Shown piece after piece: positions 1-6,273 of a stretch of 64,000 bases of DNA. A program made the position numbers and the translations under genes. The stretch's first letter is position 1. Each line of letters starts with the position of its first letter. Source of the DNA: Bacillus_BD oryzisoli_A. GTDB lineage: Bacteria; Bacillota; Bacilli; Bacillales; Cytobacillaceae. Where the stretch lies: assembly GCF_043641075.1 (NCBI RefSeq), contig NZ_JBHZRC010000001.1, positions 1,240,001 through 1,304,000 of the forward strand. The letters run 5' to 3'. The notes beneath the pieces are model-generated. The model did not search any database. It was not told where the DNA came from and saw only the letters and a list, made by a program, of their open reading frames with translations.

Positions 1-706
1 CCTTTGTCCAAACATGTTCCATATAAAAATCATGCGAGCAAATAATTAAATCCTTCGAGTGCCGATACCAATCGCGATGCAGTGTTTGCCCGCAGCGATG
101 CCTGTTATCACAAGTAAAGCAGTCCTCAAGTGAATCCCAGCCGATTCTAGACCATTGTTCATCTGTTAATTCCGGATAATCTTTTCGATCACCATATTTC
201 TCAAATGACTGCATTGATTGACTGCCATGAATAAAGTCAGGAAGCCTGTCATGAATCGTAAGAAATGCTTCATCATCACTGCCTGTGATCAGTTTATCTA
301 GTTTATTCAAGCAAAGGTATTGATCTCTTGATTTGGCTAGTCTAACGTCTATATGTAAAGATAATGCTTTTTCAAGTTTAGCAATATCTCCCTCTTTTTT
401 TACAAGCTGCTCAATTAATGTTTCATCAGCACATGCAATAATAGCAGGCTGGTTTGTATACCTTGCATAGCAGATAGCATATAAAAGATACACAATCGTT
501 TTCCCTGTTCCAACTCCCGCTTCAGCAAACATGACACTTTTTTCTTTAAAAGCCTTTTCCAATTGAAATGCCATATAAATTTGTTCATCTCTTAATTCAA
601 AACCAGCTTCCGGTAGATTGTCATAAAACACATCCCCAATCCATTCGCCTAATTTTTCAAAAAAAGATTCAGTTTTTGATAGTTCAAAAGGTATCCGATT
701 CTGCAT
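1..706 (-). CDS. ypvA: ATP-dependent DNA helicase, DinG/XPD-like (partial, C-terminus outside window)
   Basis: The first 235 codons of a superfamily 2 helicase; the rest lies beyond base 1. The ATG at 706 follows a GGAGG site. A Walker A motif (AGVGTGKT) lies near residue 67. Further on, an EDCFTC segment followed by other cysteines (C-x2-C-x5-C) looks like the iron-sulfur cluster site of XPD/DinG helicases. This fits YpvA, the DinG-like helicase next to ypsC in Bacillus; the separate DinG encoded at 22817-25609 has an exonuclease domain instead. The function is a family inference: 5'-3' DNA unwinding during repair or replication stress. Confidence 0.85.
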   Translation of the reverse strand, partial: MQNRIPFELSKTESFFEKLGEWIGDVFYDNLPEAGFELRDEQIYMAFQLEKAFKEKSVMFAEAGVGTGKTIVYLLYAICYARYTNQPAIIACADETLIEQLVKKEGDIAKLEKALSLHIDVRLAKSRDQYLCLNKLDKLITGSDDEAFLTIHDRLPDFIHGSQSMQSFEKYGDRKDYPELTDEQWSRIGWDSLEDCFTCDNRHRCGQTLHRDWYRHSKDLIICSHDFYMEHVWTK

Positions 707-752
707 AATTATTCCTCCATATCTAAAAGCGAATGCTCCCTAACGAAAAGCG

Positions 753-779
753 AAAGCGTCTTTCGCTGAAAGACGCTTT
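753..779 (-). terminator. intrinsic terminator downstream of the holin-like gene
   Basis: A perfect 12-bp stem (753-764 with 768-779) with a 3-nt GCT loop. T-rich sequence follows on both strands. It separates the gene at 850-1110 from ypvA. Confidence 0.75.
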
Positions 780-849
780 TACACAACTGTCTTATTATAA
801 CAAACCATTACTATGAAATACATGTTTTTTCTAAAAGGGCAGTCAGCAA

Positions 850-1110
850 TTACTTTTTATCACTTAGCTTATCATACCCATTACCATTGCGAAGATTTTT
901 ACTTCCACTATATAGACCTGAAGCTGACAATCCTACCATAAGACCAACAATGATGCCTTCTTTTAATGTATCCAAGTAGAAGATACCGAAAAACAAGCCT
1001 ATTGCTAGTGCTACCAATGGTGCAAATCGTACCGGAAGACCAGCTCTTTTTACAATTTCAACCATTCCAATGATTAGTGGGATAACAACTAAATTTAAAA
1101 ATTCATACAT
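850..1110 (-). CDS. small holin-like membrane protein
   Basis: An 86-residue protein with two or three hydrophobic segments (about residues 5-20, 28-46 and 52-66) and a charged, Gly/Asn/Lys-rich tail. Size, layout and the opening 'EFLNLVVIPLIIGMVE' resemble the phage holin superfamily V (Hol44-like) proteins that occur as lone chromosomal genes in Bacillus. The ATG at 1110 follows a GGGGGG stretch six bases upstream. No lysin or phage structural gene is nearby, so a phage role is not supported. It stands alone between ypvA and ypsC with its own terminator. The exact function is unknown; the holin assignment is tentative. Confidence 0.7.
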   Translation of the reverse strand: MYEFLNLVVIPLIIGMVEIVKRAGLPVRFAPLVALAIGLFFGIFYLDTLKEGIIVGLMVGLSASGLYSGSKNLRNGNGYDKLSDKK

Positions 1111-1224
1111 ATGATTCCCCCCATTCTAGCTTTTCTAGTAATACTCATAGTACATATTACTCAGATTGGACAAGAATGGAACGGCATCTCTACTATCATT
1201 TTTTCTATTATTTTGTAACCAGCT

Positions 1225-2364
1225 TTACTTTTCGCGTGGCGGTCTTTTACCCCAGTATTGATAATAATCTGTCCGAATAAAACCATTAAAAAGCTTTCGT
1301 TTTTTCGTTGCTTTTTTTCCATAAAAGGTTTCAAATTCCTCTTCAGAAGTCAGCATATAGATGGACCAAGTATCTAGATTACTGAAGGCCTGTCCCATTT
1401 CACGATACATTTTTTGAACCGCTGCTTTTTCCCCTAAACGCTCACCATAAGGTGGATTTCCTACCAATACACCATAATCTTTTTGAGCCGTAAAATCCTG
1501 GACTCGCATTTGTTTAAACGTAATAATATCTCCAAGACCTGACTCAAACGCATTTTCCTTAGCTATTGTGACGAGTCTGTGATCAATATCTGAACCAGTA
1601 ATATCTAACGGCTGATCATATTTTGCAAGGTCCTCTACCTCTATCCGCGCGTCATCCCAGACCTTTTGGTCAATCCAGCTCCAGCCTTCAGAAACAAATT
1701 CACGATTAAAACCTGGAGCAATATTTTGCCCTATTAATGCCGCTTCAATTGGAATTGTGCCAGAACCACAGAATGGATCCACAAACGGACGGTCAGGGGT
1801 CCAATTTGTCAAGAGCACTAAAGCCGCAGCCAATGTTTCCTTTAATGGCGCTTCCCCTTGACCTACACGATAGCCTCTTTTATGAAGCCCGCTTCCGCTT
1901 GTATCAATTGTTAATAAGGCCATATCCTTATGTAGCGCAACTTCAATTTTGAACAGCGGACCATTTTCTTCAAACCAGCCGTTTTTTTTATAATGATGCT
2001 TCATACGTTCTACAATTGCTTTTTTAACAATTGCCTGGCAATCGGAAACACTAAAAAGCTTTGATTTAACCGATTTCCCTGAAACAGGGAATTCAGCATT
2101 TTCCGGCAGGAATTTCTCCCATGGCAGTGCCTTCGTTTTTTCAAATAATTCATCAAAACTGGTTGCCTTAAATTCCCCGACCTTTAGCTTTACTCTGTCT
2201 GCCGTACGTAACCATAGATTGCTTTTCGCGATTGCTCTTTCATCACCATTAAACGTAATCCGGCTGTTTTCCACTTGACAGTCATATCCTAACTCCCGAA
2301 CTTCCTTTGCGACAATCGCTTCAAGGCCCATCGCAGAAGTCGCTATCAATTCATAATTCGCCAT
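1225..2364 (-). CDS. ypsC: THUMP-domain class I rRNA methyltransferase (RlmL/YpsC family)
   Basis: A 379-residue S-adenosylmethionine-dependent methyltransferase, predicted to make an N2-methylguanosine in 23S rRNA by relation to RlmL. The N-terminal 155 residues form the THUMP RNA-binding region. The catalytic domain carries DPFCGSGT (196-203), the SAM-binding loop, and NPPYGE (303-308), the N6/N2-methyltransferase active-site motif. I chose the ATG at 2364 because AAGGGTG lies just upstream and the protein then begins MANYELIAT, the usual family start; the frame stays open about 29 codons further but has no site there. It lies just downstream of rnpB, as in B. subtilis. Confidence 0.88.
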   Translation of the reverse strand: MANYELIATSAMGLEAIVAKEVRELGYDCQVENSRITFNGDERAIAKSNLWLRTADRVKLKVGEFKATSFDELFEKTKALPWEKFLPENAEFPVSGKSVKSKLFSVSDCQAIVKKAIVERMKHHYKKNGWFEENGPLFKIEVALHKDMALLTIDTSGSGLHKRGYRVGQGEAPLKETLAAALVLLTNWTPDRPFVDPFCGSGTIPIEAALIGQNIAPGFNREFVSEGWSWIDQKVWDDARIEVEDLAKYDQPLDITGSDIDHRLVTIAKENAFESGLGDIITFKQMRVQDFTAQKDYGVLVGNPPYGERLGEKAAVQKMYREMGQAFSNLDTWSIYMLTSEEEFETFYGKKATKKRKLFNGFIRTDYYQYWGKRPPREK

Positions 2365-2488
2365 TTTTTCACCCTTATCATTCCTATTATGATATCTAAC
2401 TCTATATGTATCCATGTTTGTCCCTTTGTCCAGTGTAACCCAAAACGACATTCAAAAAACGAGCCTGACCAACATCTATTAAAAGAAA

Positions 2489-2510
2489 AGCTCTCCTTCT
2501 CGGGAGAGCT
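2489..2510 (-). terminator. rnpB intrinsic terminator
   Basis: An 8-bp stem (2489-2496 with 2503-2510) around a 6-nt loop. On the minus strand it is followed by TTTTCTTTT. It lies just past the 3' end of the RNase P RNA. Confidence 0.8.
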
Positions 2511-2526
2511 GTTAAATCCTTTATCA

Positions 2527-2934
2527 GACATTAATAACGTTCTGTAAGCCATGTTTTGTTCCTTTGTACTGCAAGCGACCCAAAGTCTTGTACTCAGGCG
2601 GTAACCATCTATCTACAGATAAAGCATCATCTGTCCTTCTCTTCGTTCATTTCCTTCGAGAAGGTGCCCCTACCATAATTTGGGTTTCTCACTCGCGGGG
2701 TTTACCTCGTTCCACCCTTTTCATTTCTGAAAAGGCTACGTCACTGTGGCACTTTCAAGGTATTCATACCATATCTTATTAGACTTAGGTATTTTCCCTG
2801 CCGTCAACCGGAATACCGGCTGCCCTGGCTTATGGTTTCGCCAGGCACGAACACTACAGACATCTCAGTCTGTGCGAGCATGGACTTTCCTCTGCATGAT
2901 TGACTCATACAGCGATTACCCGAACGCTATTAAT
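2527..2934 (-). ncRNA. rnpB: RNase P RNA, Bacillus (B) type
   Basis: The catalytic RNA of RNase P, which removes the 5' leader of tRNA precursors. It reads on the minus strand. The 5' part has CGTTCGGGTAATCGC, then GAGGAAAGTCCATGCTCGCAC, the universal RNase P helix region. The middle has CTTGAAAGTGCCACAGTGACG and GAGAAACCCAAAT followed by GGTAGGGG. The 3' end has AACAAAACATGGCTTACAGAACG. The total of about 400 nt matches the B. subtilis B-type RNA closely. The ends are estimated to within several bases. Its position between gpsB and ypsC is the usual one. Confidence 0.97.
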
Positions 2935-2947
2935 GATCACAAAGATC

Positions 2948-2976
2948 ATTATAATAAAACTTCATGTTAATAACAA
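2948..2976 (-). promoter_or_regulatory. rnpB sigma-A promoter
   Basis: On the minus strand TTGTTA (2971-2976) is separated by exactly 17 bases from a perfect TATAAT (2948-2953). The expected start point lies a few bases before the mature 5' end of RNase P RNA. An 8-bp inverted repeat (2931-2938 with 2944-2951) overlaps the start region. Confidence 0.7.
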
Positions 2977-2988
2977 TAGTAATAATAG

Positions 2989-3288
2989 TTATTCGTACAA
3001 TTTACTTCCAAAAACATGCTTTTCCAGATTGGATAATCGTTTCAAAATATCAAAATTAGTTGTGCCGGCAGTTTGCGTAGTCGGACGTTTAGCAGCGTCT
3101 TCCACTTGTTTGCGCAACCGCATATTTTCCTGCTGCAATTCTTCAATCTCCTGATGAAAGGTTTCGTAATCCTTAATAATGAGATCAAGAAATTTATCTA
3201 CGTCCTCAGGCTTATATCCTCTCATCGCTGTTTTAAATTCTTTCTCCAAAATATCTTTCGCCGTCAATTTCACTTTATCAGCAAGCAT
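2989..3288 (-). CDS. gpsB: cell division/growth regulator GpsB (DivIVA-like)
   Basis: A 99-residue homologue of GpsB, which shuttles between the septum and side wall and docks penicillin-binding proteins such as PBP1. The N-terminal DivIVA-like region (ILEKEFKTAMRGYKPEDVD) is followed by a coiled coil to about residue 65 and a conserved C-terminal trimerisation segment ending KHVFGSKLYE. Two adjacent ATG codons exist at 3291 and 3288; the second is chosen since it has better spacing to GAGGTG and matches the MLADKVKL start of B. subtilis. It lies divergent from nothing and just upstream of rnpB. ponA, a likely partner gene, is at 14539. Confidence 0.95.
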   Translation of the reverse strand: MLADKVKLTAKDILEKEFKTAMRGYKPEDVDKFLDLIIKDYETFHQEIEELQQENMRLRKQVEDAAKRPTTQTAGTTNFDILKRLSNLEKHVFGSKLYE

Positions 3289-3396
3289 CATTTTCACCTC
3301 AACCATTGCCCATGTAATCTATATTTTTTCAAAAATATGCGTATTTGTCAATTTTTCTTTACTAATATCATTGTTAACTATGATTGTTAACTTCCG

Positions 3397-3580
3397 TTCA
3401 AGAAACTTCGCGCACCTTAGGGCGACCGCCGAGCCTCCTCGTCACTGCGTGTCTGCGGGGTCTCGACTGTCTCGCTTCTCCCGCAGGACATTGAATTACT
3501 TCCTTGAATTCGCCCACGCACGAGAAAATTCGATAGAATTTTCGAGGAGTCTTCGTGCCTTCCACTACAATCAACAAGCT
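3397..3580. repeat. GC-rich interspersed repeat-like element with nested inverted repeats
   Basis: The gap between gpsB and ypsA holds a stretch clearly richer in G+C than its surroundings. It contains nested inverted repeats: CTCCTCG (3435-3441) with CGAGGAG (3543-3549), CTGCGGG (3453-3459) with CCCGCAG (3480-3486), and GAAAATTC/GAATTTTC near 3523-3542. I recall similar sequences (GTGGAAGGCACGAAGACTCC on the minus strand) as multicopy intergenic elements in many Bacillus-group genomes. Only one copy lies in this window, so repetition is not shown here. The open frame across it is probably not a gene. Confidence 0.55.
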
Positions 3581-3616
3581 AGCATAAAAACAACAATAAT
3601 TCATTAACACAGTATA

Positions 3617-4183
3617 TTAATTTAAACCATCATTATTCCATTGTTCTTCTTCTGCAAGCAATTGTAGATCATAGAATTGTATGGTTTGGATCTCATATTT
3701 ATGCTTTTCCTGATAGCTCTTTGCAGTATCATAAATAAATTTGGGGCTGCCCTCTTTTTCCGGGTCATAGAACAGCAGCAGTGAATCACTTTTTTCAATA
3801 TGAAATTGATTTTTCATACGGAATTGCCATGGCTTTTCATATGGCCGATGAGAAACAGCATCGACAAAATCAGCTTCCATTAAAATAGATTCATACCATT
3901 CTTTATTGGCCTCACTCCAGGATGTCTCTTGCTCTAGAAAAGGTGTAATCACAGCAAGCTTTAAATCGGGATACTCAGTTTCCCGCAGCTCATACACCAC
4001 TTCAGCTGCCCATAGCTCTGTCCCGAGCTGGCCAGAAATTAATACCCATTCGAGCCCATCCTCAAGCATTCCCTTCAAAGCATTTTGAATAGCCTTTTTT
4101 ATGTACGGAACGGCTGGATGATTATTTTTGAAAATTCCTAGTTCAAAGGGTTTATAACCTGAAACTGTTACAACTTTAACCAT
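3617..4183 (-). CDS. ypsA: SLOG-family protein YpsA (DUF1273)
   Basis: A 188-residue protein with the YpsA signature: VSGYKPFELGIF at the N-terminus, ISGQLGTELWAAEVVYEL near residues 48-66, and YDPEKEGSPK near residue 140. The glycine-rich GQLG segment belongs to the Rossmann-like SLOG fold, which binds nucleotides or nucleotide-derived ligands. In B. subtilis and Staphylococcus overproduction of YpsA disturbs cell division, and its gene neighbours gpsB, as here. The ligand is unknown. The start at 4183 follows GGTGGTGAG. Confidence 0.9.
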   Translation of the reverse strand: MVKVVTVSGYKPFELGIFKNNHPAVPYIKKAIQNALKGMLEDGLEWVLISGQLGTELWAAEVVYELRETEYPDLKLAVITPFLEQETSWSEANKEWYESILMEADFVDAVSHRPYEKPWQFRMKNQFHIEKSDSLLLFYDPEKEGSPKFIYDTAKSYQEKHKYEIQTIQFYDLQLLAEEEQWNNDGLN

Positions 4184-4245
4184 TTTCTCACCACCGATTC
4201 CGTTAGTCTAATTCCTATAATTCAATATCAGCAGGACATAAAGAA

Positions 4246-4272
4246 AAACAAGGGCTTAATAGGCCCTTGTTT
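4246..4272 (-). terminator. cotD intrinsic terminator
   Basis: A 10-bp stem (4246-4255 with 4263-4272) with a 7-nt loop, followed by a T tract on the minus strand. It starts seven bases after the cotD stop codon. Confidence 0.85.
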
Positions 4273-4278
4273 GGATGA

Positions 4279-4590
4279 CTATCTAAAAAAACCAGGTCCA
4301 GGTCTAGGTCCAAACCCCGGAGGACGAACACCAGGATATCCCATTGGTCCAAAGCCTGGTGTTGGTGCAGGCGGAGGACCTGGTACTGGACCGATGTCAG
4401 TTTTTGTCACCTCATTCACAAAAGATTGAGTATGAGGAAAATGATGTTGATACTGATAGTTTGTGTGGTTAACATTCGTTGTATGTGAAGGATGAACAAC
4501 TGGAACGATGATATTTTCACTACTATGATTTACACAGCATTTTGTCGGACAAACAATTGCCGGTAAAACTCTTGTTGGTCTACAATACAT
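4279..4590 (-). CDS. cotD: spore coat protein CotD
   Basis: A 103-residue inner spore coat protein. The N-terminal half carries the CotD signature: a CRP start, CPTKCC, then HPSHTTNVNHTNYQ and HHFPHTQ, rich in His and Cys. The C-terminal half is a Pro/Gly/Phe-rich tail (PGPPPAPTPGFGPMGYPG) that B. subtilis CotD lacks, so this copy is longer (103 against about 75 residues). The start at 4590 follows AAAGGAG; an upstream in-frame ATG at 4611 has no better site. A sigma-K-like promoter precedes it, fitting late mother-cell expression. Confidence 0.9.
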   Translation of the reverse strand: MYCRPTRVLPAIVCPTKCCVNHSSENIIVPVVHPSHTTNVNHTNYQYQHHFPHTQSFVNEVTKTDIGPVPGPPPAPTPGFGPMGYPGVRPPGFGPRPGPGFFR

Positions 4591-4628
4591 TATATTTTCT
4601 CCTTTCATCATAGTTTAACTTACATTAA

Positions 4629-4656
4629 TAACCTATGATAAACGGAGGATTCTTGT
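4629..4656 (-). promoter_or_regulatory. sigma-K-like promoter of cotD
   Basis: On the minus strand a CATAGGTTA box (4629-4637) fits the sigma-K -10 consensus CATAnnnTA, and an AC dinucleotide (4655-4656) lies 17 bases upstream, as in the sigma-K -35 element. The predicted start leaves a leader of about 30 bases before the cotD ATG. B. subtilis cotD is known to depend on sigma-K. Confidence 0.6.
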
Positions 4657-4722
4657 ACTAATGAATATACCTAAATTTGTCTACCTTGCATTCACTTATG
4701 CCGGGTTCCAATTATTCGCATT

Positions 4723-4818
4723 TTAAAATAGTGCATAAAAATTATCTTTAAAGCTTGTAAAAATAATGGCAGTTAAACCAATTACAACAAAAAAGAGATA
4801 CAAAATAGCTTTATACAT
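4723..4818 (-). CDS. possible 31-residue single-pass membrane peptide
   Basis: A short frame from ATG at 4818 to TAA at 4723. The peptide begins MYKAILYLFFVVIGLTA and ends DNFYALF; residues 4-21 form one strong hydrophobic segment. GAGGCGGG lies five bases upstream, a passable ribosome binding site. I do not recognise the family. It sits between cotD and mrfB, just downstream (in its own direction) of the hairpin repeat at 4851-4907. The composition looks like a real small membrane protein rather than chance coding, but the evidence is limited to this. Confidence 0.45.
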   Translation of the reverse strand: MYKAILYLFFVVIGLTAIIFTSFKDNFYALF

Positions 4819-4850
4819 TGTTTCCCGCCTCACTCATTTATATCTTAATC

Positions 4851-4907
4851 AAATTCGCCCACCGAATTTGCGTCCGAAGGCTAAACTTCATTCAGCCTGA
4901 ATGAAGT
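4851..4907. repeat. double-hairpin intergenic repeat-like element
   Basis: Two adjacent perfect inverted repeats: AAATTCG (4851-4857) with CGAATTT (4863-4869), and a 10-bp stem (4885-4894 with 4898-4907) around a GCC loop. The word AATTCGCCCAC also occurs in the repeat at 3397-3580. From memory, similar ATTCGCCCAC...GCGTCCG...TTCATTCAG elements recur in Bacillus-group genomes. No T tract follows, so it is not a standard terminator. The remaining bases between cotD and mrfB (4908-5014) show nothing I can name. Confidence 0.5.
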
Positions 4908-5014
4908 TAAATCCAACAATTTATTATTTTACTCTCTAGCGGGAAGACAAACAACTGTTAATTAGCCTATAAAGCAGCAAATTAATGATAATGACATTAT
5001 TTTGTCACAATTAA

Positions 5015-6262
5015 TCATATATTCCTTTGTTTCCTCTTCAGTCTGTTGAATCTTTTCAATAATTCATCATGCAACCGTTCATTTTCTCTACTATGAATGT
5101 CAAGTGCTCTTTCTGTATAAAAAATAGCTTTTTCGAATGATTTGCAGTGATGCTCAAAGAGTTTTGCCAACTCAATACAAGCATCTATTTGGATAAGCAG
5201 GTCACCCTTACTAACAACCTCTTCCCATAGTGTGGCTGCAGCCTTCCAATTCCGTTTCTTTTTCAATTGAAAAGCTAAGGCATGCTTTGCCTTTACTGCT
5301 TCTGCATCATTTCCTTCTGATAGCTTAGAAAAGACTATTTCTGCAGCTTCTGTTTCGCCGAGATATGAATACCAGCGGCCCACTTCAAACGTTTCCTTCC
5401 CTGTCTGCGTTTGATCAATACCTAAAAGCTGGAAGGTAAGATGCGTATATAGTGAAATTAACGATAAAATATCCTTTTCATTATGCTGAAGAATACCAAT
5501 CATGCCCTCTGGGTGCTTCCGCTCGACAAAATCAAAATAGATCATCGGTGCTAAAAAACCAGGTATGTCATCCTTTCTTTCAAATGCTAATATTTCTTTT
5601 TCTACAGTCGAAAGCTTAACACTTTCCAAGCGATGTTTCCAGATTCTTCTTGCCGCATGATATAGATCAAAATGACCAAAAGGCGGGAGCTTTGGAACAT
5701 GCTCCCTTATCAGCGTGTGTCTAGTTTTAACCTGCGGCCAATCAAAGGCCTTGCCATTATAGGTAACCATCTTCGCATAATCAATATTTTCTAAAAAGCT
5801 CATATATAATGGCACTTCCGAACCTGGCTGTGGCAGAATGTGTTGTTTCAACACGATTTCCTTCCCATTAAAGCTCGCATACCCAAGCAGGAAAATAGTA
5901 TTACCCGTTCCCCCACCGAGTCCTGTTGTTTCAGTATCGAAGAAAAATAATTCATCAGGCTGATGGCCTTTCGCAGACAGCGGATGCTTCAGGCTGCTAT
6001 TGTTCCATGCATCTATTGCGAGCAAATAGTCAGCAAAACGGTACTTTCCGTGCAGTGTCTCAAGCGGAAATGTTACTTCCCTAATTAAACAGTAATCCTT
6101 ATCTGTATAATATGGTGACACACCGTTCTCTTTCCAAATATTTAGGAACGGTATATCACCCCTTTCAACAACAGATCGTGATGGTTGGGGTTCTGGTGCC
6201 AATTTATCTGATTCGGTTTTCAAGTGTGGTTTTAAGCGATTTAATTTATTTTTAATAGACAT
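5015..6262 (-). CDS. mrfB: MrfB/YprB, DEDD-type 3'-5' exonuclease with C-terminal TPR-like region
   Basis: A 415-residue protein of the YprB family. The exonuclease domain (about residues 95-270) has FFDTETTGLGGGTGN, whose Asp and Glu are metal ligands, then YNGKAFDWPQ and, later, HNEKDILSL with the third acidic site. The C-terminal 120 residues contain helical repeats resembling TPR. In B. subtilis MrfA (YprA) and MrfB (YprB) form a nucleotide-excision pathway specific for mitomycin C damage, with MrfB as the nuclease. Only 11 bases separate it from mrfA, so they are cotranscribed. The start follows TAGGTGA. Confidence 0.92.
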   Translation of the reverse strand: MSIKNKLNRLKPHLKTESDKLAPEPQPSRSVVERGDIPFLNIWKENGVSPYYTDKDYCLIREVTFPLETLHGKYRFADYLLAIDAWNNSSLKHPLSAKGHQPDELFFFDTETTGLGGGTGNTIFLLGYASFNGKEIVLKQHILPQPGSEVPLYMSFLENIDYAKMVTYNGKAFDWPQVKTRHTLIREHVPKLPPFGHFDLYHAARRIWKHRLESVKLSTVEKEILAFERKDDIPGFLAPMIYFDFVERKHPEGMIGILQHNEKDILSLISLYTHLTFQLLGIDQTQTGKETFEVGRWYSYLGETEAAEIVFSKLSEGNDAEAVKAKHALAFQLKKKRNWKAAATLWEEVVSKGDLLIQIDACIELAKLFEHHCKSFEKAIFYTERALDIHSRENERLHDELLKRFNRLKRKQRNI

Positions 6263-6273
6263 GATTCATTCAC

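Noticed and set aside
850..1110. Prophage remnant suggested by the holin-like gene
   Set aside because: No lysin, integrase, att-like repeat or structural gene is nearby; surrounding genes are in conserved order.
1225..2451. Longer ypsC start at 2451
   Set aside because: The extra 29 residues have no family match, while MANYELIAT at 2364 has a clear ribosome binding site.
2564..3154. Plus-strand frames opposite rnpB and gpsB
   Set aside because: They are antisense to a structural RNA and a well-supported gene and show no ribosome binding sites or family resemblance.
3398..3610. 70-codon minus-strand frame (Arg-rich) between gpsB and ypsA
   Set aside because: It runs through the GC-rich repeat element, lacks a ribosome binding site and looks like the usual false translation of this repeat type.
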